Assembly: GCA_964472315.1 (NCBI GenBank)
Contig: CAYYJS010000014.1
Coordinates: 8,606-72,605 of the forward strand
Length of the DNA: 64,000 nt
From: CAYYJS01 sp964472315
Lineage (GTDB): Bacteria > Verrucomicrobiota > Kiritimatiellia > UBA8416
Direction: 5' to 3'
In this document: positions 53,190 through 61,122 of the stretch, piece after piece
How positions within the stretch are numbered: position 1 is the stretch's first letter
Layout: each line of letters begins with the position of its first letter
Position numbers and translations under genes: made by a program
The notes under the pieces: generated by a model
The model's database searches: none
What the model was told of the DNA's origin: nothing
What the model saw: only the letters and a program-made list of their open reading frames with translations

Positions 53190-54065
53190 TCAGAAGGTGA
53201 AGTGGAGCGTGACGAGCGGGAGGGCCGCAAGGTTCGGCTCGCACCGGGCGGCATGGTCGATGGCGTCGAGGCAGTCCTGCCGCGTGCGCCGGTTGTGACG
53301 GTGGGCGGCGTCGTAGCCGCCGTAGATGCTGCCGGTGAACCAGGTGATCTCGAAGAACGTCACGGCGGCGAAAGCGCCCCACTGCTCATTCTCGCCCGTA
53401 TCGACCATGGCGTAGATGAAGAGCCCGTTGAGGATGAGCGAGCGCAGCGCGTTGGCGTATTCGCCGCTGTAGGCGTAGCCGAGACCGGGGACGATGCCGA
53501 GGACGCCGCCCAGCCGCGGATGCTTGCGCGGGGCGGACCGGTAATCGTCGATGGCGCGGCGCGCCCGGTCGGCCGCGTCGCCCGCGGGGGGCAGCGCCGC
53601 GCGCGCGGCATCGGGGGCGTCTTCGAGGATGCTCGCACGGGCCGCCCGGAACCGCGCGTACGACCGCAGGGCATCCGACCCGGCGTCCCCGGCGATGCCG
53701 TTGAGGTAGAACTTCGCCTCGTCCGCGTTGCCGGCATCCAATGACAGATCGGCCCGCAGCAGCAGGCATTCGGCGTCCAGACCGGCGGCGGCGTCCTCGG
53801 CGAGATCGAGCATCTGGTGCGCGCGCTCCCGCTCGCCGGCTCGCCGATAGGCGTGGGCCGCCGCCCAGTGGCAGGCCGCGGCGGTCGCGCGATCGTCCGC
53901 GGAAAGCGCCGCCCGGCGGAACTCCACCGCCGCCTGGCGCGGCGCCTCTTCGCGCAGTAAGTCGACCGCCAGACGCAAGGCGACGGCGTCGGCGGCCGGC
54001 GCCGGGCGTAGCGCGACAACAAGAACGGCCAAGGCGGCGCCGATGGCATGGCGTGCGGTCACCAT
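53190..54065 (-). CDS. Exported TPR-like protein with C-terminal membrane segment
   Basis: 291 residues: signal peptide (about 1-23), helical repeats of TPR type (about 30-165, e.g. AACHWAAAHAYRRAGERERA), then LGGVLGIVPGLGYAYSGEYA and two hydrophobic helices near 205-250. No named family recognised. It overlaps the YidD-like gene by 7 bases and has no partner other than that gene and the small exported protein upstream. Confidence 0.65.
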   Translation of the reverse strand: MVTARHAIGAALAVLVVALRPAPAADAVALRLAVDLLREEAPRQAAVEFRRAALSADDRATAAACHWAAAHAYRRAGERERAHQMLDLAEDAAAGLDAECLLLRADLSLDAGNADEAKFYLNGIAGDAGSDALRSYARFRAARASILEDAPDAARAALPPAGDAADRARRAIDDYRSAPRKHPRLGGVLGIVPGLGYAYSGEYANALRSLILNGLFIYAMVDTGENEQWGAFAAVTFFEITWFTGSIYGGYDAAHRHNRRTRQDCLDAIDHAARCEPNLAALPLVTLHFTF

Positions 54066-54889
54066 TCGTGATCCTCCAAGGGGTCGCGGTAGTAGCGCTT
54101 GCCGTGAATCAGCACCTGGTTCTCCCGGGCGGCGACCACGCTCGGTTCGCGGATGAACCGATCGCCCATGATGGGAATGCCAGAGAGACCATGGCGGGAC
54201 AGCGCCTGGATCGCATACTGCGAGCAACTCGGCACCAGCGAGCAGCGGTCCCCGATGGCCGGACCGATCTGATGTCGATAGAAGCCGATCAGCCATTCGG
54301 CCGGCCGTGTCAACAGGCGGCGGCGCTCGTTTGAAGGCATACGACAGTCATCCCGGATACGGGCCGTCCAGAGCGGGCGGCAGCTCGCGAGTTGCAGGGC
54401 CAGGGCTGCCTCGTCGGAAAAGGCGTCGGGTCGCGGATCGAGAAGCTGATAGAGATGGAATCCGGCGCGCAGCGACACGCCCTGGTCGTCGGTTTGCGTG
54501 AAGGCGGCGCGGAAGGGCGCGATGGCGGCATCCGGGTTGCCTGCGGCGAGGTGCGCGCGGCCGAGTTCGAGGCTGGCCATCGCGGCGACGGCCGGCGGCG
54601 TGTCGCCGGCGGCGAGCACCGCGGCGAGCGCCGCGGTCGCGGCGGGGGCGCCGAGCCGCGCGGCGCAGGTAGCGGCCAGCAGGCGTGTGGCGGGAATCGC
54701 GGCGCCGGCCGCCAGTTGCCGGAGGCACTCGGCGCGGCATGCCCGCCAGTCGCCCTCCGCGAACAAAGCCACGGCCAGAGGCGGCGGCGTCTCAGGCGCC
54801 GGAGGATGGGGGCACGGGGCGGCGGACGCGCCGCCCAAAAAGAAAGCGGCTCCGAGCGTGATGCTCGAAGCCGCTTGTGTGATCCTCAT
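54059..54889 (-). CDS. Exported protein with helical repeats and a YidD-like domain
   Basis: 276 residues: signal peptide (about 1-23), a helical-repeat region (about 25-180), and a C-terminal domain (about 200-250) with RPAEWLIGFYRHQIGPAIGD, then RCSLVPSCSQYAIQALSRHG, close to YidD (PTCSEYA) but with Val-Pro-Ser before the Cys. YidD is normally a short cytoplasmic membrane-insertion factor next to yidC; here it is fused and apparently exported. The start at 54889 is the signal-peptide Met. Middle gene of a three-gene unit. Confidence 0.75.
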   Translation of the reverse strand: MRITQAASSITLGAAFFLGGASAAPCPHPPAPETPPPLAVALFAEGDWRACRAECLRQLAAGAAIPATRLLAATCAARLGAPAATAALAAVLAAGDTPPAVAAMASLELGRAHLAAGNPDAAIAPFRAAFTQTDDQGVSLRAGFHLYQLLDPRPDAFSDEAALALQLASCRPLWTARIRDDCRMPSNERRRLLTRPAEWLIGFYRHQIGPAIGDRCSLVPSCSQYAIQALSRHGLSGIPIMGDRFIREPSVVAARENQVLIHGKRYYRDPLEDHEW

Positions 54890-54906
54890 TGTCGGAGTCC
54901 GACGGA

Positions 54907-55209
54907 TCAATACCAGTTGGCGCCGTTCTGCTCGGCGAACTCGTGGGCGGTCATTCCGTTGGCGCAGTCGATACCGTTCCAGATCGCGAACACGATACCG
55001 GCGTACGGGATCAGTACGCACCACTCACGCCAGTGGAGGTCCGCGCCCTCGTTCCACTGCGTGCCTTCACGCAGACCGAAGCAGCAACCGATAAGAAATG
55101 CCGGCACGCCACCCGGCTTACGCGTCTCGTTGAGCGCCTGCGCGTCCACGGGACACAAAACCATTGCTCCGATGATCAGGGCCACTACTGCTGCTACTAC
55201 TCGTTTCAT
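54907..55209 (-). CDS. Small exported protein of unknown family
   Basis: 100 residues: signal peptide (about 1-23, cut after DAQA), then a Cys pair (GCCFGLREGTQWNEG), a Trp-rich segment and a hydrophobic stretch (about 66-82, EWCVLIPYAGIVFAIWNGI) that could be a membrane helix. GGGAGGGAAGA precedes the ATG at 55209. It is upstream of the YidD-like gene by 17 bases and probably shares its transcript. Confidence 0.65.
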   Translation of the reverse strand: MKRVVAAVVALIIGAMVLCPVDAQALNETRKPGGVPAFLIGCCFGLREGTQWNEGADLHWREWCVLIPYAGIVFAIWNGIDCANGMTAHEFAEQNGANWY

Positions 55210-55332
55210 TCTTCCCTCCCTCTGTTATTGGGTTGCGACGTCGCCTCACACCAGATTTCGAGCCTCATGTTAGGTCCAACCGGACGGCAACGCCAGCGGA
55301 AAATGAGTGAGAAAATACGATGGGGTGCGGGC

Positions 55333-56934
55333 TCAAGTGGTGGTGCGGAAATCCGCCCGGGTGATACCGAGTTTGCGCATGCGGGCGCGGAGCGTGTGAG
55401 GGTTGATGTCCAGTATCGCCGCCGCGCCCGCGCGACCCTCGATTTGCCCCCGGGTGGCCGCCAGTGCCGCCTGAATGTGTGTGCGCATGGCATCCGCCAG
55501 CGTCGCCATCGCGATGGCCGGACCGGCGTCGGTGGACCGTGGCTCCGGCCGATCCCGCCGGCCGGAAGCGCCTCGGGATTCTCCGGGCGTTGTGCCGAGC
55601 GCCCTGCCGATATCCAGCGTGTGCCCTTCGCCCAGGATCGCCGCGCGGTCGATGACGGATGCCAGTTCCCGAATGTTGCCGGGCCAGTTGTAGGCCGCGA
55701 GAATCGCCAGGTCCCCGTCGGTGGGCGACTGCGGCATCAGACCGAACAGTCGGGCGGCGCGCCGGGCGAAATGCCGCGCCAGGTCGGGGATGTCCTTCCG
55801 GCGTTCCCGTAAGGGCGGGAGCACGACAGGAAAGCCGCTGATGCGGTACCAGAGGTCTTCGCGGAACCCTCCCTCCTGAATCATGGCTGGAAGGTCGCGG
55901 TGCGTCGCGGCGATGACGCGCACGTTCACATGGATGGGCTTCTCGCCGCCGACACGTTCGAAGACGCCCTCCTGAAGCACGCGCAGCAGACGCACTTGCG
56001 CGGGCTTGGAAAGCTCGCCGATCTCGTCCAAGAGCAGCGTCCCGCCGTCCGCCCGCTCGAACCACCCGCGGCGTGCCGCCGTGGCGCCGGTGAATGAGCC
56101 CTTCTCATGCCCGAACAGCTCCGCATCCAGGAGTTCCGGCGGTATGGCGCCGCTGTTGACCCGGACGAACGGGCCACCGGCGCGCGCGGACCGCTCATGA
56201 ATCAGCCGGGCAATGACCTCTTTGCCGGTGCCGGTCTCGCCCAGAATGAGCACGGGCAAATCCGTGGGAGCCACCCTTTCGACACGTTCGATGACTGACC
56301 TGAGCCCGCCGTCGAAACCGATGATGTCACCGCTCACGCGATCCCGGCCCAGGCGGCGCAGCGCGGCGATCTTGTCGGCCTCGGCGGCGTTGCGCAGAAG
56401 TTCCAGTTCGTGCAGACGCCCGTCGTTCTGAAGCGCGACGGAGAAGGGGACGAGCAGGGCTTCAGCCAATCGCTTATGGTCCGGTGCGAAACTGTCCGGT
56501 GGCCGCGTCGAGAGAATCAGAATCCCCGCGAAAGCGTCCTCGTGGACAAGGGGACCGGCAAGCCAGGTGTCGTCTCCGCGCGCACCGAACCGGGAGGCCA
56601 TCGCGGCGAGGCATGCATGCACCGCATGCTCGATGCCGGGGTCGGGATGGCGAATCACCCCGCCGTCGCGCGCCCAGGCCGTCAGATGCTCCAACTCGGC
56701 CGCCGCGATGGATAGTTCGGAGACAGTCGTCTGCATCGCCCGATCGCCAACCGTCACCGCGGCATCGAACGTCCCGCGGTCCGCATGGAATCTCAACACC
56801 GTGATCGACAGCGGGGGCATGTATCCCTCCAGCGCCACGCCGATCTGCGTCGCGGCTTCCACCATCTCCACATGGCGCGACACTTCTTGCCATATACGCC
56901 CTAAGAGTTCGCCGATATGCTCCATGGCCGTCAT
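55333..56934 (-). CDS. GAF-type sigma-54-dependent activator, divergent from sulfate transporter
   Basis: 533 residues: GAF-like sensor (about 15-180), linker helix, AAA+ domain with Walker A GETGTGKE (232-239), GSFTGA (279-284) and Walker B LLLDEIGE (about 300-307), and a C-terminal Fis-type HTH (about 480-530, GQIEGRAGAAAILDINPHTLRARMRKLGI). It activates sigma-54 RNA polymerase. The gene is divergent from the sulfate transporter operon, with three ATATCACG[GT]T boxes between, so it very likely controls that operon and itself. The ligand of the GAF domain is unknown; no SD precedes the ATG at 56934. Confidence 0.92.
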   Translation of the reverse strand: MTAMEHIGELLGRIWQEVSRHVEMVEAATQIGVALEGYMPPLSITVLRFHADRGTFDAAVTVGDRAMQTTVSELSIAAAELEHLTAWARDGGVIRHPDPGIEHAVHACLAAMASRFGARGDDTWLAGPLVHEDAFAGILILSTRPPDSFAPDHKRLAEALLVPFSVALQNDGRLHELELLRNAAEADKIAALRRLGRDRVSGDIIGFDGGLRSVIERVERVAPTDLPVLILGETGTGKEVIARLIHERSARAGGPFVRVNSGAIPPELLDAELFGHEKGSFTGATAARRGWFERADGGTLLLDEIGELSKPAQVRLLRVLQEGVFERVGGEKPIHVNVRVIAATHRDLPAMIQEGGFREDLWYRISGFPVVLPPLRERRKDIPDLARHFARRAARLFGLMPQSPTDGDLAILAAYNWPGNIRELASVIDRAAILGEGHTLDIGRALGTTPGESRGASGRRDRPEPRSTDAGPAIAMATLADAMRTHIQAALAATRGQIEGRAGAAAILDINPHTLRARMRKLGITRADFRTTT

Positions 56935-57027
56935 ATATCACGGTTCCAACGAATTAGGCAACCGCATATCACGGTGAGATATGCTGGATATGCGATGCAT
57001 GCCGTGTGTCAAGTGTCATATCACGTT
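56935..57027. promoter_or_regulatory. Three helically phased activator boxes (ATATCACG[GT]T)
   Basis: ATATCACGGT at 56935-56944 and 56966-56975 and ATATCACGTT at 57018-57027. Starts are 31 and 52 bases apart, close to 3 and 5 helical turns. The middle box is half of a perfect palindrome GCATATC-N7-GATATGC (56964-56984). Position, 34-126 bases upstream of the -24 element, fits an upstream activating sequence for the adjacent enhancer-binding protein. Confidence 0.7.
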
Positions 57028-57060
57028 GATCAAAAGACAGTTACGGTGATTGCAGCCATG

Positions 57061-57076
57061 TGGCATGCGGCCTGCT
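57061..57076 (+). promoter_or_regulatory. Sigma-54 (-24/-12) promoter of the sulfate transporter operon
   Basis: TGGCATGCGGCCTGCT matches the consensus TGGCACG-N4-TTGC(A/T) except at two positions, with GG and GC 10 bases apart as required. Transcription would begin near 57088, giving a short leader with the GGAGGGAG ribosome-binding site before the ATG at 57101. Confidence 0.8.
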
Positions 57077-57100
57077 AAACTCCATCGGAGGGAGTTGCCG

Positions 57101-58120
57101 ATGAGAACAAACCGCACCCGCGGGCCTGGTATCATGGTTGCGGCGCTGGCCGTCATTCTGGGGGGCACGGCCCGGATGCCGGCCCGGGACATTGAGCTTT
57201 TGAACGTCTCCTACGACCCGACGCGCGAGCTGTACAAAGAGTTCAACGCGGAGTTTGCGCGCCACTGGTTGGAGAAGACCGGCGACAAGGTCACGGTCAC
57301 GCAATCGCATGGTGGTGCGGGCAAGCAGGCGCGCGCGGTGATCGATGGTCTGGCGGCCGATGTGGTTACGCTGGCGCTGGCATACGACATCGATGCGATC
57401 GCGGAGAAGACGGGCAAACTGCCCGCGACCTGGCAGCAACGGCTGCCGCACAACAGTGCGCCCTACACGTCGACCATCGTCTTTCTGGTGCGCAAAGGCA
57501 ACCCGAAGTCGATCAAGGACTGGGGCGATCTGGTGAAACCGGATGTTGCGGTGATCACCCCTAACCCGAAGACCTCCGGAGGCGCCCGCTGGAACTACCT
57601 CGCGGCCTGGGCTTGGGCCGCGCACCAGTTCGACGGCGATGAAGCAAAGGTGCATGACTTCATCGTTCGACTGTACCGGAACGTGCCGGTCCTGGACTCC
57701 GGCGCGCGGGGTTCGACGACCACGTTCGTGCATCGCGGTATCGGCGACGTCCTCCTGTCGTGGGAGAACGAGGCCTTCCTGGCCATCGATGAACTGGGCG
57801 CCGACAAGTTCGAGATCGTCTTGCCATCCTTGAGTATTCTGGCCGAGCCTCCCGTGGCGGTCGTGGACGCGAATGCCGAGAAGAAGGGCAATCTGGAAGT
57901 GGCCAGGGCCTACCTGAACCACCTCTACAGTCCGGCAGGGCAGCGCCTGGTCGCGAAACATTACTACCGGCCGCGGGAGCCTCGACACGCCGAGCCGGCG
58001 GACGCAGGGCGGTTCCCGCAGGTGAAACTGGTTACGGTGGACGACTTCGGCGGCTGGCAAGCGGCCCAGAAGAAGCACTTTGACGATGGTGGGACATTCG
58101 ACCGGATCTACGTCCCGTAA
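57101..58120 (+). CDS. sbp: Sulfate/thiosulfate-binding periplasmic protein
   Basis: 339-residue periplasmic binding protein of the CysP/Sbp family: signal peptide (about 1-27), LLNVSYDPTRELYKEFN, QSHGGAGKQARAV, ADVVTLALAYDIDAI, NPKTSGGARWNYLAAWA and GDVLLSWENEA. It captures sulfate (or a related oxyanion) for the transporter encoded next. GGAGGGAG is in place for the ATG at 57101. Sulfate versus thiosulfate cannot be decided from sequence. Confidence 0.93.
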   Translation: MRTNRTRGPGIMVAALAVILGGTARMPARDIELLNVSYDPTRELYKEFNAEFARHWLEKTGDKVTVTQSHGGAGKQARAVIDGLAADVVTLALAYDIDAIAEKTGKLPATWQQRLPHNSAPYTSTIVFLVRKGNPKSIKDWGDLVKPDVAVITPNPKTSGGARWNYLAAWAWAAHQFDGDEAKVHDFIVRLYRNVPVLDSGARGSTTTFVHRGIGDVLLSWENEAFLAIDELGADKFEIVLPSLSILAEPPVAVVDANAEKKGNLEVARAYLNHLYSPAGQRLVAKHYYRPREPRHAEPADAGRFPQVKLVTVDDFGGWQAAQKKHFDDGGTFDRIYVP

Positions 58121-58164
58121 GTCATTGGCAAGGGCCGGTATCAGGGATGCGCGGTGGATATGGC

Positions 58165-58989
58165 ATGAGGAAACGAGTGAGATGCGGACGGGTCATCCCC
58201 GGTTTTGGCCTCGCGATGGGATTCACCCTGCTCTATCTGGGACTCATCGTACTTGTCCCGCTGTCCGCGACGTTCTTAAAGTCCGCGGACCTGGGTTGGG
58301 CGGAGTTCTGGAAGACCGCCACGGCGCCGCGTGTCGTGGCTTCATACAGGCTCAGTTTCGGCGCCGCTTTCGCCGCCGCGCTTGTCAACGGTGTCTTCGG
58401 CTTCCTGACGGCCTGGGCGCTGGTTCGCTATCCGTTTCCGGGGCGCCGGGTGGTCGATGCCCTGGTGGATCTCCCCTTCGCGCTTCCCACGGCGGTGGCG
58501 GGTATCGCGCTGACGGCGGTGTATGCCGAAACCGGTTGCATGGGTGCATGGCTCAAGACGCTTGGCATCAAGGTGGCGTTCACTCCGCTGGGTGTGACCG
58601 TCGCGCTGGTGTTTATCGGGCTCCCTTTTGTCGTCAGGACCGTCCAACCGGTGCTGGAAGATCTCGACGCCGAGATTGAAGAAGCCGCGGCCAGTCTGGG
58701 TGCTTCGCGTCTCCAAACGGTTGCGCGCGTCGTCCTCCCTACAGTGGCTCCCGCCCTCGTCACGGGCATCGCGATGGCGTTTGCGCGGGCGATCGGGGAA
58801 TACGGGTCCGTTGTGTTCATCGCCGGCAACATGCCCATGCGCACCGAAATCACGCCGTTGCTGATCATCACGAAGCTCGAGCAGTATGACACGGCCGGGG
58901 CGACGGCGATCGCCGTGGTGATGCTGGTCATTTCCTTCGTCCTGTTGTTGTTGATCAACCTGCTACATGCGTGGCACGCGAGGACCTGA
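58165..58989 (+). CDS. cysT: Sulfate ABC transporter permease CysT
   Basis: 274-residue permease with six TM helices and the EAA coupling loop EEAAASLGASRLQTVARVVLP. The N-terminal GFGLAMGFTLLYLGLIVLVPL and LPFALPTAVAGIALT stretches match CysT/CysU. GGTGG lies 7 bases before the ATG at 58165; an ATG at 58147 would add six residues. It lies 44 bases after the sbp gene. Confidence 0.92.
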   Translation: MRKRVRCGRVIPGFGLAMGFTLLYLGLIVLVPLSATFLKSADLGWAEFWKTATAPRVVASYRLSFGAAFAAALVNGVFGFLTAWALVRYPFPGRRVVDALVDLPFALPTAVAGIALTAVYAETGCMGAWLKTLGIKVAFTPLGVTVALVFIGLPFVVRTVQPVLEDLDAEIEEAAASLGASRLQTVARVVLPTVAPALVTGIAMAFARAIGEYGSVVFIAGNMPMRTEITPLLIITKLEQYDTAGATAIAVVMLVISFVLLLLINLLHAWHART

Positions 58990-58992
58990 GCG

Positions 58993-59889
58993 ATGGGCGG
59001 AACCGTTTCCAGATTGCGGCGCCGGACGCGCGTGCATCCGGGCACGCGGGACCCGGCCTGGGTGCGGGCGATTGTGGTGACCGGCGTGCTGCTGTTTCTC
59101 GCCGTGGTCCTGTTCCTGCCGCTGGCGGCCGTCTTCTGGGAGGCGACGCGGAAGGGCATGGGCGCCTACCTCGCGGCGGTGGGGGATGCCGACACGCTGC
59201 TGGCGATGCGGCTCACGCTGCTGATCGTCATGGTCGTCACGCCGTGCAACGTGGTCTTCGGCCTGGCGGCGTCCTGGGCGATCGCCAAGTTCGACTTTCG
59301 TGGCAAGCACGTTCTGATCACTCTGATCGACCTGCCGTTTGCCGTGTCGCCGGTCGTCTCCGGTCTGATCTACGTGCTGCTGTTCGGCGCGCACGGATGG
59401 ATAGGCCCGTGGCTGGAGGCGCACGACATCCGCATCGTCTTTGCGGTTCCCGGAATCGTGCTGGCGACGCTCTTCGTGACCTTTCCATTCGTGGCGCGCG
59501 AACTGATCCCGCTGATGCAGGCGCAGGGAACCGACGAGGAGGAATCGGCCATCGTGCTTGGCGCCAACGGGTGGCAGACGTTCTGGCGTGTGACCCTTCC
59601 GAACGTCAAGTGGGGTCTGCTTTACGGGGTGATCCTCTGCAGCGCACGGGCCATGGGCGAGTTCGGCGCGGTGTCCGTCGTCTCAGGGCACATCCGGGGC
59701 AAGACCACCACCGTGCCGCTGCACGTCGAAATTCTTTACAACGAATACAACTTCGTGGCCGCTTTCGCGGTTGCCTCCCTGCTGGCGGTTCTGGCGCTTG
59801 TCACGCTGGCTTTGAAATCGTTCGTCGAGTGGCGCGCGTCGCGACAGTCGAGCGCGACCGATACGGCGCCGGAAGGAGTTATGCCATGA
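58993..59889 (+). CDS. cysW: Sulfate ABC transporter permease CysW
   Basis: 298-residue permease: six TM helices, EAA loop EEESAIVLGANGWQTFWRVTLP, and the CysW-like LIDLPFAVSPVVSGLIYVLLFG and ARAMGEFGAVSVVSGHIRGKT. Pairs with CysT to form the channel. The start is 4 bases after cysT and the stop overlaps cysA (ATGA). Confidence 0.94.
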   Translation: MGGTVSRLRRRTRVHPGTRDPAWVRAIVVTGVLLFLAVVLFLPLAAVFWEATRKGMGAYLAAVGDADTLLAMRLTLLIVMVVTPCNVVFGLAASWAIAKFDFRGKHVLITLIDLPFAVSPVVSGLIYVLLFGAHGWIGPWLEAHDIRIVFAVPGIVLATLFVTFPFVARELIPLMQAQGTDEEESAIVLGANGWQTFWRVTLPNVKWGLLYGVILCSARAMGEFGAVSVVSGHIRGKTTTVPLHVEILYNEYNFVAAFAVASLLAVLALVTLALKSFVEWRASRQSSATDTAPEGVMP

Positions 59890-60971
59890 GCATCGCGGTT
59901 CTCGGTATCACCAAGCGTTTCGGGTCGTTCGCGGCGCTGAACGACGTGACGCATCACTTCGCGTCCGGCGAACTCGTGGCCCTGCTGGGTCCGTCCGGTT
60001 CGGGCAAGACGTCCCTGCTGCGCATCATCGCCGGCCTTGAAACGCCGGATGCCGGACAGGTGCTGTTCGAGAACGAGGATGCCACGGACCGGCATGCGCG
60101 CCGCCGCGGCGTCGGTTTCGTCTTCCAGCACTACGCGTTGTTCCGTCACATGACCGTCTTCGAGAACATCGCGTTCGGCCTGCGTGTCAAACCGCGCCGA
60201 TCGCGACCGTCGCGCGACGAGATCCGGGAGCGTGTCGATCGACTGCTCAAGCTCGTGCAACTCGACTGGCTGGGCGGCCGGATGCCGTCCGAACTCTCGG
60301 GCGGCCAGCGGCAGCGGGTGGCGCTGGCGAGGGCGTTGGCCGTCGAACCGAAGGTTCTGCTGCTGGATGAGCCGTTCGGGGCGCTGGATGGCCATGTGCG
60401 CAAGGAACTGCGCCGCTGGTTGCGTCGCCTGCATGACGAGATTCACGTCACCAGCGTTTTCGTGACCCATGATGTCGAGGAGGCGATGGAAGTGGCGGAC
60501 CAGATCGTGGTGATGAATGAGGGCCGGATCGTGCAAACCGGCACGCCCGAGGATGTCTACGATCGCCCTGCGACGCCGTTTGTCTACACGTTCCTCGGGA
60601 GTGCCAATGTCATCCATCCGTCCGATCCCCTGGCGATGGAATGGCGTGCCGTATCCAACGCCGTCGATCCGGGTATTCCGGTCTTCGCACGGCCCCACGA
60701 CGTCGAGGTGTTCATCGACGGCCCGCATGCCGGTGCGGTCAGGGCGGTCGTGGTGGCCGTACGCTCGGTGGGTTCGATCAGCCGTCTCGACTTGCGGCAG
60801 GTGGAAAACGGACGCCCTCTGGAAGTGGAGGTCGACAAGAGCACGGTGCGCGCGCTCAATCTGGCGGTGGGGGCGAGTGTCTTCGTTCGCCTGCGGACCG
60901 TCAAGGCATACCCCGGGGGCGTCGAAACGACGCCCGATCCCGCGCGCGATCGGCGTGTCGCCGTCGGCTGA
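59886..60971 (+). CDS. cysA: Sulfate ABC transporter ATP-binding protein CysA
   Basis: 361-residue ATPase: Walker A GPSGSGKT (35-42), Q-loop FVFQHYALF, signature LSGGQRQR, Walker B LLLDEPFGALD and H-loop VTHD. A C-terminal regulatory domain of TOBE/CysA type (about 240-360, FARPHDVEVFIDGP) follows. The start overlaps the cysW stop. Confidence 0.95.
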   Translation: MSIAVLGITKRFGSFAALNDVTHHFASGELVALLGPSGSGKTSLLRIIAGLETPDAGQVLFENEDATDRHARRRGVGFVFQHYALFRHMTVFENIAFGLRVKPRRSRPSRDEIRERVDRLLKLVQLDWLGGRMPSELSGGQRQRVALARALAVEPKVLLLDEPFGALDGHVRKELRRWLRRLHDEIHVTSVFVTHDVEEAMEVADQIVVMNEGRIVQTGTPEDVYDRPATPFVYTFLGSANVIHPSDPLAMEWRAVSNAVDPGIPVFARPHDVEVFIDGPHAGAVRAVVVAVRSVGSISRLDLRQVENGRPLEVEVDKSTVRALNLAVGASVFVRLRTVKAYPGGVETTPDPARDRRVAVG

Positions 60972-61122
60972 CCGGTCGACCGACGATGCGCCGCAGGCAT
61001 GCATGGCGCGCATCGCCCCTTGTGTCCGGCGGATGCCTGCTGGTAAGGTTCGCGGCGGCGCCATCGCCGGCGACCTGGCGTCTCCGGCCTTGGCACAGGG
61101 CACCGAGGGCGTTGCGTCGGAT

